A stretch of 64,000 bases of DNA from Prostheceraeus crozeri (taxonomy: Eukaryota; Platyhelminthes; Polycladida; Euryleptidae): assembly GCA_907163375.1 (NCBI GenBank), contig CAJQUW010012931.1, positions 80,034 through 144,033 of the forward strand, in the 5' to 3' direction. Made by a program: the position numbers and the translations under genes. This document shows positions 11,560 to 23,921 of the stretch, piece after piece (position 1 is the stretch's first letter; the number at the start of each line of letters is the position of its first letter). A model generated the notes under the pieces. It saw only the letters and a program-made list of their open reading frames with translations. It did not search any database and was not told the origin of the DNA.

Positions 11560-12590
11560 AGGTGCTACATGTAGGCCTGCAGGCCTGCAAATATAGAAAT
11601 CCATGATTTTAGTCTTGCCTCGAAGAAATATGCAAAGCTTGAACAGGACTTCTTCAGAAGTCTTGACATGCGTCAAAGCTATTGATAAGAGTGTGGAATT
11701 AAATTATGTAGGTCTATGCAGATTTTTTCCATGTATGCTATTGCCACTTCATGGTGCTATTGTGTGCTCTATATTCAGTTGATTTGAGTGTCAAGAGGGC
11801 ATTTTTATAGAATGATCATTAAAAAGACCATGATACCGTGAGGATTCAAGTTCAAATGGAAATTCAGATTCTAGTTTAAAGCATATAATGTCACTCAAAA
11901 TCGGTGAATATGTGATTTATTTCGGTATCGGAAAGTAGGCCTATTCACTTGATCATCCAAGTATTTCGTGCCCGTTTCCATTTCTTTCTAAACAATTGCA
12001 TTGATCATTATGAAAATATAATGTCTATCTCATTGATTAACCAGGAACATTTTTGTTGAAAAGGTGCAGCAAAAATTTTCTCAATCTTAAATAAAGGAAC
12101 AAATTGCACTTTTTGTAAACGCCGTCCACCACTATGTGAAGAACGTCACGCATAAATCATGTGTTTCGAGATTCACTATTGGTGCTAAAGAAATATTCAC
12201 TGGTTCATGTCAAGAAAACACTTTTACATTCGCCATCACCTTAAAGATTAGTACTCCAATTGACAAATGCATAAATATATTCAGCCATGCCTTCATTGGA
12301 ATAGTTAATTGATGAAATAGTGAATTTTCCATAAAAGAAATTTATATTGAATTGCTAATAGAAACTGTAGTTGCATCCTCACATCATCCGTTTCAAGATA
12401 TCGCAACATTTGATCCAAATGACAAAGGAGGGAGCACTATTTAGATATGAAATCAAGGCACTATTATTTTCACATCTAATAACAAATCGCTTTCTGTTTA
12501 CTTCCTTGAGTTACATCTTCCATGTTTCACCGGCCATTGGCAGTCTGCAATCTGCCAAGTGTTGTAATAAAAGAAAGGAAGTTTGAATGA
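11560..12590. other. Unassigned AT-rich DNA
   Basis: No coding or repeat feature could be supported, apart from a small GCAGGCCTGC direct repeat near 11576-11590. Confidence 0.4.
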
Positions 12591-12593
12591 AGA

Positions 12594-12678
12594 CATATTA
12601 CCTTTCAAATGACAGCCTAGATCGTCGGCGCGAAGCGCCAGACGATTTAGGCTGATCATTTGAAAGGTAATATATGCA
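12594..12678. repeat. Foldback hairpin with GC-rich tip
   Basis: Near-perfect inverted repeat with arms of about 38 nt. The outer arms read ATTACCTTTCAAATGA and its complement. The inner arms read GATCGTCGGCGC and its complement with one extra base, around a GAAG-type tip. As RNA or single-stranded DNA it would form a long hairpin. No protein is encoded. Probably a foldback/MITE-type repeat. Confidence 0.75.
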
Positions 12679-12911
12679 TTGTTACTGAACTTAAAATCTA
12701 TGACATCAAAAATCCAAGATTTTGATCTGCAAAAGACTCAAATCTATGATAATTTTCTACATAGCCCATGCAGCTCAGAACATGGAAGCATGTAAAGCTT
12801 GAGATATCTACGAGTCCAAATTGTGAACCATAGGAATCACTTCAACGTCATTTTCACTGGGAATGCGAAGATGGACGGTGAAATGCTCCTACCTCAATGG
12901 CAGTACATAGC

Positions 12912-12953
12912 AAATTTGACGGCCTTAATCATGCAATTAAGGCCGTCAAATTT
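12912..12953. repeat. Perfect 18-bp palindrome with 6-nt loop
   Basis: The arms AAATTTGACGGCCTTAAT (12912-12929) and their exact reverse complement (12936-12953) flank CATGCA. There are no mismatches. Confidence 0.9.
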
Positions 12954-13104
12954 GGATTTGGAGATATATGAACGACTTTCATAGAAAAATGACATGTGAA
13001 ATATCGGCGGACAACCCTACTTACTCAGTAACAATGTCAATTCATATTCTATGCAATAAATGCCACAGCATTATGAACATTTCATAATGCAGATGAAGCA
13101 TCAT

Positions 13105-13246
13105 CACGGACATCCATGATCAATATAAGATATCCAAGGGACGCTCAACTCCCATACCATGTACTGGACTGGAGGCCAGTGACTTTGGTAGACTTAATCA
13201 ATGACGGTAGTTTGTATCTGGATAAAACCATGGAACAAGTGATAGA
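13105..13246 (+). repeat. Left arm of a 140-bp inverted repeat
   Basis: This segment is the diverged reverse complement of 14843-14987. Shared blocks include GGGACGCTCAAC, TACTGGACTGG, GGCCAGTGACTTTGGTA and GTGGATAAAACC-like sequence. The arms enclose about 1.6 kb of noncoding DNA. A short open frame (13116-13307) spans this arm and part of its sense is kept in the other arm, so it may derive from a transposon coding region. Confidence 0.75.
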
Positions 13247-13337
13247 CAATTCACTTACTTTACATCAGAATCCAGCTGAATTGATTGCTGTACATACGTT
13301 GAAGTAGAATGAAGCTCCGTTTCAGCAGCATAGTTGA

Positions 13338-13520
13338 TTAAAATGATAGAAGGAGAGCCAAAGCTGCAATATATGTTATCAATTATTATATATATTGTTT
13401 TTCTTATAATCGCCCTTATATATTATTATATATTATATTATTTTCTTTTTATAAGAAAAACAATATGTATAATAATTGATAACATATATTGCAGCTTTGA
13501 CTCTCCTTCTATCATTTTAA
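13338..13520. repeat. Long AT-rich foldback element with 70-bp arms
   Basis: The left arm starts TTAAAATGATAGAAGGAGAG and the right arm ends with its complement at 13520. The arms stay complementary through GCAATATATGTTATCAATTA and TTGTTTTTCTTATAA, with single mismatches, around an AT-only centre. It looks like a MITE or foldback element. No protein is encoded. Confidence 0.85.
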
Positions 13521-14842
13521 GCTGTACATACTAATTAATACGCCCGGCCCAGTCTTGCAGAGAAGTTGTCGGAAGAATCTGTGCAGTGTACATGTACAGT
13601 ACACAAACAAGCATATCATCGATGGTCAATTTCAAATAAATTGTGACTTTCTATATTCATTGATTTTCCCATTGTCTTATCTCAAGCCTCCTCTTGTATA
13701 ATTATTCGGACCACTGGTGGACTTCATTCGAGAATTCAAGAGCAATGAAGCGATATAACATGTATGGTTTATTTCCGGCCTTGAATTACTCAACTTTTAT
13801 TAAACGAAAATTGATGGCTATTTTTATCACAGTGATGCTTGAATGTTTTCATATTCGCTGACAAAATTTATGCGGATTTCGTAATCAACTTAAATCCTTA
13901 TCAATGCTGTTCCTGAATAGCCCAATATGGTAGGAGCTTAAAATCGTTGAGAGTCATCAATCACCACCGCTTGGTTTACTTTTTATTATTCATTTCTTTC
14001 TTTTTTTATGATCTCCGCATTTTATGAATCACTGACATCATAATCACATTTTATTTGTTTGGCGGAGTTTTGCTTATAATTTGAAGGCCTCCTGGGTGAT
14101 GCTCTATACTCACGAATTGTCTAATAAAAGATAAAAATATATTGACTTCGGCAACCACTTACGAAAAGGCACACTTGGAAACACTGGTTGCAATTTTCCA
14201 CCAAAATCTTGATAAAGGATCCTCCTAAAGAATGGATATTCAAGCGATTCTTGCTTAACTTTTAGCATTTTCATTAGTTATATACCAATCAAATTATTAT
14301 CAATTTTTGATGTTTCAATCTGTCTTGTGTTCGTTTCTGATTGCATAATCGGTAGATTTTCTTTATATTCTACTTGCGTATTATATTTTCTTTGTATTTC
14401 ACTTGTATAACAATGAATGAGACATGGACATATTGTGCAATGAGTGTAGTGGCAAGTAAAATCATCACTGATCAGTTATCATTTAGTCCATGACTCCTTT
14501 GAACAAAGGAAATAGATTATCAAAATTTTCATTACCACAATTCTCCAAAAAAACACTGCTGAATCGATTTTTGCAAGCGAATCTCTTTTGCAGTTAGCTA
14601 TGCTAATGTATGAATTTTAATGTATGCTAATGTGTGAAATGTTCTGAGTCCACACCAATGGACATTGATGCTGCGTGCCGTAGGTGAACAATTTCAATCA
14701 CTAGCAGTTGATATTGCAGCTGTTATTGACAGTTGCTTATTCTTGTTGGAGATTTGTGATTCTTTAGTCTCTTCTTGACTGGGTCCAGAATCTTTCAACA
14801 GATTCCGTGTATGAATGCGCGCTAGAGTATTGGATAATTGTT

Positions 14843-14987
14843 GACAACTTGTTTCACGGTTTTATCCACATGTACACAAGCTACCGTCATTAATTAAGTG
14901 TACCAAAGTCACTGGCCCCCAGTCCAGTATATGCTCTGGGGGTTGAGCGTCCCTTAGAAATCTTATATTAATCATAGATGTCCCTGA
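14843..14987 (-). repeat. Right arm of the 140-bp inverted repeat
   Basis: Reverse-complement partner of 13105-13246, diverged by roughly one base in seven by eye. With the left arm it would frame a 1.9-kb element, but no transposase or target duplication could be seen. Confidence 0.75.
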
Positions 14988-15092
14988 CAATGGCATCATA
15001 GAACTTTGATCACTAAAAGTCGACTCGCTATGTCTCCGGGATTTCTTTTATACTTTATAATTATATACTTTATACTTTATATAAAATTAAAG

Positions 15093-15372
15093 TATACCAG
15101 ATTATTGCGTAGTTGTAGAATCGTATTTCAGAATCCCTTCTACATCTGATAAAATTTGTTGCCAAGGAAAATCTTTGTAGAGAGGGATTCTATCGCGGAT
15201 ATCTATGGTCCTAATAATCTGGCATACTTTATAACGGATAGAGGATAGCTATACGATTCTCTGGCATAACTCGTGAAATTATCTGATATATCCCTCGGGC
15301 TAAAGCCCTCGGGATTCATCAAATAATTTCCCTCTCTATATCCCAGATAATCGCACGGCCATCCTCTATCCA
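15093..15372. repeat. Nested palindromes
   Basis: Two adjacent foldback structures. The first pairs AAGTATACCAGATTATT near 15093 with its complement near 15210-15230, with an inner pair built on AGAATCCCTTCTAC. The second pairs GGATAGAGGATAG (15237) with CCATCCTCTATCC (15359-15371), with an inner palindrome CCCTCGGGCTAAAGCCCTCG. No coding potential. Confidence 0.75.
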
Positions 15373-16344
15373 TTACATAATCTATGGTTTTCTGGGTTGC
15401 ATAGGCCTATACTTAAATCCCGAGAGCCTTCGGCTCAAACATTTTGTCAAAGATAGAAGAGCAAATTAATTTTATCAAATTTAAATAATGATATGCTTCC
15501 TTCAGAATATACATTTAAGATGAAATAATTTTGACAAATATTTCATGTACAAATTTTCAAGCCTTGAAATAAAGAGGAAATTTCAGACTTCGCTAAGCCT
15601 CGGTGTTTGGATAACAATTAGATAAATTGAAGAATTGGTTTACCCTATAATGTTAACAGTCTCAACGATAGATACATTCGTGCATTCATAAACAGAGATT
15701 TAGCATCAAAATATACCATGTGCACATAATGTAAATTAAAGTTACAAATACTCGCTGCAAATTCAACTGAGCCTGCGAGTAGAGAAACTAGAATGTGCCT
15801 ATGGCATCTTTTTTTATGCTTTCTGTTTACGAATTTGCCTATCATTAAGACTGTTTACATTACAAGGCAAGCAATTCAATATCACCATTTAACATTACCC
15901 ATTCTTATAAAGCGAGGTGATTGTCACAGCAACTAAATATTTCTTATTAAGGATAAATTATAGTTAATAATTTAACAAAAAATTATTGAAATTTATATAC
16001 ATTAATTTTATATTAGGCATAAATTATATTTACCAACATTCTTGTCTCGAAAACGTGATATCGCTCGAAGTCGACCTATATTCGCTTGCACAACGTCTTT
16101 TTATATTGAACAGACATACATATATATGTACAGTGTATTGCTACATTATATATTATTATGTGTTATATATTTTTGTATTGAAAAAATATATGACTTGGCA
16201 AAATTAGAAACTATCGAAGAAAAATGTTCAGTGAAACAAAGATGATAATTTTATTGCAGTCTAAACTTACTGTACAGGAATCAGATCACTGAATGTGTAA
16301 AGGGAAATAATGGTCTGAATAAGCTATAGCGTCTATTCTTTAAA

Positions 16345-16435
16345 AAGCCGCGACGGATCGTCGGCGTCCTGTGGCTTTGAGGTCGAGTGTATGGCAATAA
16401 CGCTATACGATCGACCTCAGAAAGCGCAGGTCACG
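16345..16435. repeat. GC-rich foldback hairpin
   Basis: Arms pair around CTTTGAGGTCGA and TCGACCTCAGAAAG, with GCCATAC-like inner complement and an AATAAC loop. The outer part GCGACGGATCGTCGGCG is itself partly palindromic and shares GATCGTCGGCG with the hairpin at 12.6 kb. Confidence 0.65.
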
Positions 16436-18842
16436 TCGAAATTTTTAATTAAGTGTTTACACTTCGAGACCTAAACCTTCTTCAACCAGGCGTTCGGGCA
16501 CAATGAACTGATTTAATACGAATAGCACATTATCCCGGTGTCTGATCAATTACGTGACCAAGTTAATAAATGCATCATTATTTTCAATAATATTTGTCCA
16601 AAAATAAGTCAAAATATTTCCTCTAATGCAAGGAAATCAAAAATCATTGCTAAAAGGGGGCTACATCCGCTTAAAAGTATTTTAATATTATTTTAAAGTT
16701 GTGTTGTGTGCTAGTAACACCTGCTCGACCGGTGCACTCAAAATTCTAAGAAGCTGCAATAAAGTACGTGTTAGTAGGCCCTATATGGCTGAAAAATAAG
16801 CTGTTTCAAGTTTTAGATTGTACAACATCTTGCATTACAAAATGAATACAAACGCATTGCACCAGGAAAAAATAGCCTGGGTAAAAAGCTCCCATGTATT
16901 TCCGATGGAGAAATTGTAGCATATTGATAGTAAACACGATTTTATTGAGTTATTTCTTCAATGTCTTTTGCATCTGCAGGACATACTTTTACATATGAGT
17001 GGCTCTTTCATCCGAAATAAATAAACGAGGTATTAGGAGAAGAAATGGCACATATTTGTTGAAGTCTCTATAAACATGCTACGAAGTTATAACTCATATG
17101 AGTGCTATATTAGTCAAGGATTCTAAATAAAACCGACCACTCATTGTGGAAGAGCATATGATCTGTAGATGCATTTTATATATATCACATTGAAGAAATA
17201 CTTCTTCGACTTTAATTTACAGACACCAACGCAATGAAATTATGTTTTGTAACCAATTTGCTAAAATACTGATTTCGTAATTACTAATCAGTACTTCCTT
17301 CGCTTTTTAATATGAAATACATTAGCTAGCAATGTACTGAATACAGTAGTTGCAATAATTTATATGATCCATCTCTGCTGAGTTCGCTAATTTATCTTAA
17401 ATGACTCTCTGGTGAAGTCTTCGTTTTGTTTTGCCAATGTATTTTCGGCTACTCGGATCACCAAGGCACGAGAATTCATATACAACGCAAGACTTCAGCT
17501 GATTGTTCAACTTGCGATTTGATGAAAAAAGTGATTTCATAGCTTCATTAAATGTACTGTAAATCTACCAATATGAAGAACTTGTGTAAACCAATACACC
17601 AACACTACAGTGAATGAACATGCAAATAATTACAACTGTATTCAGGACACTACTAATCAATTTCGGATAAAGTACAATGGGAACATTAATTACGAATTCA
17701 GTATTGTAGAAGTTATTATGATAAAAAATTGCTAAAATTGTTGCATTTGGAAATACATGAGGTTTTCAATCCATTCTATTCAGTCTTATAGCAGTCAGGA
17801 GGTAGGCCTACTCAATGCAATCTAAAAATTTCAGATGCGACTTCGTTCCCTGCACAATTTCGTGCTTGCTCCCGGACAATGACTGTATTAACCAACAATA
17901 TTGAGAACACGAGGTGATTGTGTAAATAGCCGACGAATCAACAATTCTTCTCGTTATTTTATCTCTGCGTAGGTGGCATGCACCATGGCAGTGACAGAAA
18001 AATCAAATAAGTAACAAGAAGAGGTAAAATGGGTCTACTGACAGCGAATACAAATGTTACTGGCCTATTCCTTCATTCTTATTTTTAAGAAACGGAGGGT
18101 CTCATCGACATATCTTTTGACTTTTTTCTGGACAATCAAATGAATTTCTTCATTCACATGTAATTCCATGTACAAGCGGAAAGACATTACATCCCTCAGA
18201 TACTGAAAAGGTAGAAAAATTGTACTTGCAAATTAAGCAGTTGGTACATAGTTAAAAACCGGTATTCCACTGATCAGCTTTTTGGCATGCTTTAAACTAT
18301 ATCTTCATTTTACTGAATAAAACGGCGAGAGTAACCCCGTTTGCACTATGGTGACATTGAAGCATGGATGCGGAGTCGGAGTCCTACTACTTGATCCGGA
18401 CTGTGGACTTTCAACTAGACCCGAGATATAAAACAGACAAATTATTTATCTTCGTGTATAACTGTCGCTGTCGTGATGTCAAATTTCTCCGTCAAACAAG
18501 AGTACAGAGACAAAAAAGTTGAAATCAAGCAAGCAATGTCGGCAGTGATGAGATCTCAACGGCGGAAAGGAAACATCCCCATTTATCAAACCATCGACAG
18601 CCCTGATATCTTGAAATCTACATGTCAGCTCCTCTCCACGATGCTTCCTCTCAACATCCCCAGTGTCCGTGGAGAGCCTCTGATAAGTAACCTATGATCT
18701 CGACTTACGGCTGATGCTGTCGACGCCATCATGTTCTGAAGAGCGAATAATGGAATGCTGTGGTGACTTATTAACACAGGATTAAACTTAGTCAAATGAA
18801 AAAAAATTAATTCAAAATTGTGTATAGTTGATATTAGAGACA

Positions 18843-18979
18843 TACCTGTATGAATTTTTACATCAAAATTATTCACAAGATTTGCGAAATCTGGAAGTTC
18901 GTTTATTGAATGATTCGAAACGCCAAAAACATCATCAACAGCACGAATCCACGTGACCCGGCGGAACAGTAATTCATTC
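18843..18979 (-). CDS. Tentative exon, unknown product
   Basis: A minus-strand open stretch beginning at an ATG encodes MNELLFRRVTWIRAVDD and continues with a protein-like composition to HTG, where a good donor CAG/GTATGT occurs at about 18843. The frame stays open upstream to 19026. The product is not recognised. It could equally be a chance open frame. The only support is the donor and the amino-acid composition. Confidence 0.25.
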
Positions 18980-19259
18980 ATTTTTTTCTTCCCAATCACA
19001 ACGACGAATACTGTAGGAGCCGCCAAAGGCGAACTCCACTACCGTGCCCACAGAATTAGATTGTTTAACTGTATCACTTTGCTAGAAGTGCAAATTGAAT
19101 CAAAATAATGGCACATGCAGGAACTTATTAAGTGGGCAAAAATAAAATTTTAATACCTTGCAGAGATAGGAAAAATAGTCGTGCGTCGCTTGCGGATTGT
19201 TGTGGATTACTTCAAAATGCTCCGATCGCGGCGATTCCTTCAGATTCGAAGAATTCAGA

Positions 19260-19457
19260 TCATTGCGCAAACGTTTTCTCGATAATGTTGGGCCCTCCGA
19301 TCATTTCAAAAAAAGTTAGCAGGCGCATGAAAAAACGTTCACAAACTTCTCTGTAGAACTTGACATCGTCTGTGTCTCTTTGCTGTGTGATCCGGTTGAT
19401 AACAGTCACTGAAACTTCGCACAATTTGGCGTGTTTAATGTTGAACTGACTGCTCAT
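19260..19457 (-). CDS. Tentative small ORF or exon, unknown product
   Basis: A 65-codon minus-strand ORF starting with ATG (MSSQFNIKHAKLCEVSVTV) and containing CERFFMRLLTFFEMIGG. It lies upstream of, and in the same orientation as, the tentative exon at 18.84-18.98 kb. No family recognised. The helical, hydrophobic pattern is protein-like, but there is no independent evidence that it is expressed. Confidence 0.25.
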   Translation of the reverse strand: MSSQFNIKHAKLCEVSVTVINRITQQRDTDDVKFYREVCERFFMRLLTFFEMIGGPNIIEKTFAQ

Positions 19458-21494
19458 TGTTCGATTGCGATGGTACGAGTATTATGTCAGCAGATTGTGC
19501 CATTTCACTAACGTTACATGTTCCAATGTTTCCTTTCTAGTCAAACCATAGAAATAAATTGTTTACCTGAAGTTGAGGTTTTATTGTTGTCGATTTCTAT
19601 GAGTCAAACAGAAGAAGAGACTACCTGTCTAATTCTATGACCGTGCCATTACCTCGTAGAAGACATTCATTATTTAAAATACAGTAATTCTACAAAAGCA
19701 GAAATTTCATACTGGAAGGTGCAGCAAAGTCAGGGCGGCTGGAATCGGGTTCTGTATTAAATGTCCGCCCAACAGCTTCAATGCCACGAGAATTCGGAAA
19801 CGGTTAATGTCACGATAGAATTCATTACGCGACTCAGTGAGGTGTCATCGCACCAAATAAAACCTGCACTTCAAATAAAAAGAACCTTTTATCAGTCTGT
19901 TGCATTCTATTAATGAAAAAGCGCTGTTTATCTGTGAATATTATCGGATTTTAAGTGCTACGTCATCAATCATCAAATTGTGACGTCATCATTTTTAACA
20001 GATATTTGCGGGCATTTTCAGTGAAGCTTTTCTGATAAGTAAAACGATCTTTTTCTGTTAAGTTATTTTATCATTTGTTCATTTGATCTTGTACACACAG
20101 CCTTTATTTTTGAAGAAATTGTTACATCAGACATACAAAAGCACACGGACAACACATTCGGTTGAGTTTTGTTTATTATCATTACTGTACTGCGCAAATG
20201 GATTTTCAGAGTGTCCTATAGACTGTCTTGTAGAGTACACAGCCATTCACTCAAGCAAGATGCTTATTTTTGCTTTGTTTTATTGGAAAAGTAGAGTAAT
20301 GGAATTTACACACTCAATCACTCAAAAATGCTCAGATGACTTTGAAATTAAGAGCTACTGTGATTTTAATACACCAAAAATATTCATATATTGATGACAT
20401 AATGCTAAGTAGATGATTTAAATAAATCTATTATTCACTCATTCAGAAGAAGCAAGAGATTATGAACCTTTGCACTTAGACATGGAGACCTTGAAGCACC
20501 TTGAATTGACTGTAGGCGGTTAACGATTACACCACACACACACTCACACATTCATCTAGCATTAATCACAGAAACCAATTATCAAGGTAATATCCTTAAT
20601 GGACGCATTTGATGAATGAAAGCTACTCAACGGTTAATAGGAAAGCCTTCTTTCTAGAGATGTCAATGAACTTTGCATTTGACATCCTGCTAGGATAGCT
20701 TGAAAATGTTGAAACCTATTACTTATCTAATTCTGACAAATCGCCAATGAATTTTACACAATCTGTCTTATAAGCACCACAATTTCACAGCACTCGATTA
20801 TTCACTTATGTGACAACAGTTAAAGAAAAATAATTCTTGACTGATCGAATTGTAATCGATTTAGATGGCGTATGAATTAGAGAAATATTTGACGCGTCTA
20901 ATATACTTCGGCACTGTGCACATTTTATGCAGACGACAAAGCTATTCAATCTAAAATGTATTATTCTTAAGAATTCTTAAGAATCTTGATCATTATGCTA
21001 CAATAACGGCTAACCCAAGGCTCGAACTGATGTCTTTGTACCTTTATCAACACGAACTCCACGAAAATATAGCATTATGTGTATTTACATAAACATAATT
21101 TACATGCAATAAAGGAATGTTGACTAGTAGAAAAAGGATTTAAGAGACATAATTACCAGCATGGAGCAATATTTTGTGACAATGTTCAGGATGCTCGAGT
21201 TCATTTTGAAACTTTTCCCTTGGAAAGAAGCGAAGAGTTCACACTATATGAGAGAGAACTTTTTCACAGTTGGCGAATTTCCTTCCTCAAAATACGCACG
21301 TGTTTCAAGAGTATCAGTACTACACAAGAGGTCGTGTGTTGTCGTGCTGCCATGCACAACAGCTCTTTCAGCTTTACGGGATTCGCTCGTACAGAATATT
21401 GGTTGATCATCAAATATTAGTCAGATCACTTTCACGACAAATTACGAACGAATCCCATGCAAGTGTCATTTAATGTCATATTTATCACTCCTCT

Positions 21495-22713
21495 TATAGA
21501 CAATATCATACAACTGAGATTGCTACACTTCATGTGCTATCTGATGCACTCTCGGCCGCGGATAAACAGCGTGTTACTCTCTTTTGCCAACTTGACATGT
21601 CCGCCGCATTCGACTGCGTCGATCACAAAATCCTGCTGCTACGACTGGAGAAACACTTCGGCATCCGTGATAATGTTCTGAGCTGGATCGAGTCGTTCTT
21701 GACAAATCGCTCTCAGAAGGTAATCTACAATGACATCTTGTCTTCCAGCCGGACAATTAGCCAAGGAGTGCCACAAGGTTCTGTCCTCGGCCCATTGCTA
21801 TTCAACCTATACACTGCCGAACTCTCAGACATAATCTCCTTCTACGGTGTGCGCTTCCATCAGTACGCAGATGACTTTCAGTTCTACATAGATGTTCCAG
21901 TTTCTGATTGCTTAACCGCTACTACGAAGATGTCTCGGTGTATTGATGACGTCAATTCCTGGTTGAGCTCCAACCGACTTCGACTCAACCCAAACAAGAC
22001 ACTTGCAATCTGGCTTGGGTGTAAGCAGCAGATAAACAAGATCTCTATGAAAGAAATTTCAATCTCCAATGCTATTGTCCAATTCCAAAAAGAAAATGCG
22101 CAACCTTGGAGTCGTTCTAGACAGAAACCTAATTCTAGCTGCACACATCAACGCAGTTTGTCGCTCCGCATATTGTTTCCTACGCCAACTCTGCCCCATC
22201 ATTCGCTGCGTTACGACCTCGGCAGCAAAGACTCTAATTCACGCATTTATTACATCTCGTCTAGACAATTGTAATTCTCTTCTCTATAGTGTCCCAGACT
22301 GTCACCTTCGTCCGCTTCAAGCGGTTCAGAACGCTGCTGCTCGCCTCATCACTAAGACTTCAAGACGTGAGCACATTACACCAGTCCTTCGTGAACTGCA
22401 CTGGCTTCCAATAAAGCAGCGCATCCAATTCAAGTTGGCTGTCATCGTATATAAGACGCTACATGGTCTATCCTCCCGATACCTTACCGACGACTGCCAC
22501 CCACTTGATCCGATTGGATACCGTCTTCGTTCATCCTCTGGTCCCTCCATCTGTCAGCCTACCAGAACCCGCACCCGCATGGGCGACCGTGCTTTCTCGG
22601 CAGCGGGTCCTAGACTCTGGAATAATCTTCCTATGAACATTCGAGACTTTGAAATTGGCCTCTTCCAATTTCGTCGCAAATTAAAGACGTTCTTGTTTTG
22701 TTCCGTGGTTTGA
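21495..22713 (+). pseudogene. LINE-D reverse transcriptase C-terminal part
   Basis: First frame (to about 22080): LDMSAAFDCVDHKILL (motif A), QGVPQGSVLGPLLF (motif B), FHQYADDFQFY (motif C with an intact YADD) and WLSSNRLRLNPNKT. A frameshift near 22070-22100 moves the gene to a second frame: NLGVVLDRNL, CRSAYCFLRQL, LDNCNSLLYSVPDC, LQAVQNAAARLITK, HWLPIKQRI and GPRLWNNLP. That series is the thumb/connection region of CR1/Jockey-like RTs. Apart from the truncation and one frameshift it is well preserved, so the insertion is relatively recent. Confidence 0.9.
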
Positions 22714-22790
22714 GCTGTACACCGGCGTTTTGATGCCTTCGGGTTTAGCGCGCCGTAAACAAATATATGTACAATAATAATAATAATAAG
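21495..22790 (+). mobile_element. LINE-D: 5'-truncated non-LTR retrotransposon with ATA-repeat tail
   Basis: Starts abruptly within the RT (YRQYHTTEIATLHVLSDAL) and ends in a poly(ATA) tail at about 22769-22788. This is the usual outcome of incomplete target-primed reverse transcription. It differs from LINE-A in sequence but has the same gene order. No clear target-site duplication was identified. Confidence 0.85.
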
Positions 22791-22799
22791 TGTGTGAGT

Positions 22800-23915
22800 T
22801 GAGCGTTTTGACTTGGGGCACAAATATCGGCACTAATTTCTCCGTTGCCTGTAAAAGCAAGGAACACCAATGTCCTCTTGCTCGTCAACTTTGGATGGAC
22901 ACCAGTTGGTCTCAACCAAACACTTTGGTCTCAACTGATGAGGATGATGCTAAGCTTCCTTTTTATTGCTTTGTCCATGGACAGCTAGATGTCCAGATTA
23001 TTCTAGATGTCTATGCTTAGTCAGAGCCGGTTTTTTTCTGTCAGAGCTGTTCTGTGTGACCAGATGCTGAAGGACATAATCAATTGAATTTTCATTGAAT
23101 AAAGTGATTGCATTCCTTCTGCTGTCGTCGGAAATGATTGTGAGGGATTCAAGCGGAGAATCATTTTGAAGATTAAGCTCACCCACAAGAATCAGTCGAG
23201 CTGTATCTTACGAGACACCTACTGTCCCATCAAGCTACGAAGACTGATTCTCGGGTCTTTTTCGACAAGTTTCCGCACACGACTTACAGTTTTCGCTGTG
23301 ACTGATGTGACCGGTCTTCCTCATCGTTCATCATCTTTGAATGACAGTCTTTCCTCTTGAAACCGATTGCATCACTCAAAAACTGTTCTACATGAAGGCA
23401 TTACAAGCTTTGTTCGTCGAAGTTAATTAAAAAATTCAACAAGTTTACGATTTAGTTACAATTCGAGGAAAACATGTGCTCGAAAGCATGTCTTGTTTAA
23501 TTCCACAATGATCAAGGTTGGCTGCTTGCACTATTGAATTGATCAAAGTAATGACTGGGGTGAATCTGATTAAATCTAGAGAAAAACAAAAAGCCGAAAA
23601 GATCACTATGACATTATAGTTTTAGAATCTTTTAATTATTTTGAAATCACATGTAGATATCCACAAACGTTCTTAAGTAGTGAGTGAAATCAAAACAGAA
23701 TCTAAAATCCAATTCAATACATGGAATTCTGCATCTTCGAGGAGCTTTTTCAACTTACCATACAAAGCTCGTGTTAATAAAGTTGCAAAGATATCAATTA
23801 GAACGTTGGGTTTGGCCTCTGTAGAGACATTTGAACACGGCCTATTGAGATACTTTGAACACGGTCCTAAGGATCTCCTAATGTTGCCGACATTGTCTCT
23901 ATTAGCGGTATTGTA
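22800..23915. other. Unassigned DNA between LINE-D and the Tc1 element
   Basis: No supported gene. The longest frame (23680-23916) has no recognisable family. Confidence 0.4.
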
Positions 23916-23921
23916 AGTATA

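Larger units (their letters stand above)
16500..21490. other. Noncoding DNA with only tentative exons
   Basis: About 5 kb of AT-rich DNA. Apart from the two tentative minus-strand exons at 18.8-19.5 kb nothing is supported. A short GACCGGTGCACT block near 16730 recurs at 28.48 kb. Confidence 0.45.

Noticed and set aside
20083..20394. 103-aa plus-strand ORF
   Set aside because: No motif, no ATG context or splice support; AT-rich surroundings make it a probable chance frame.
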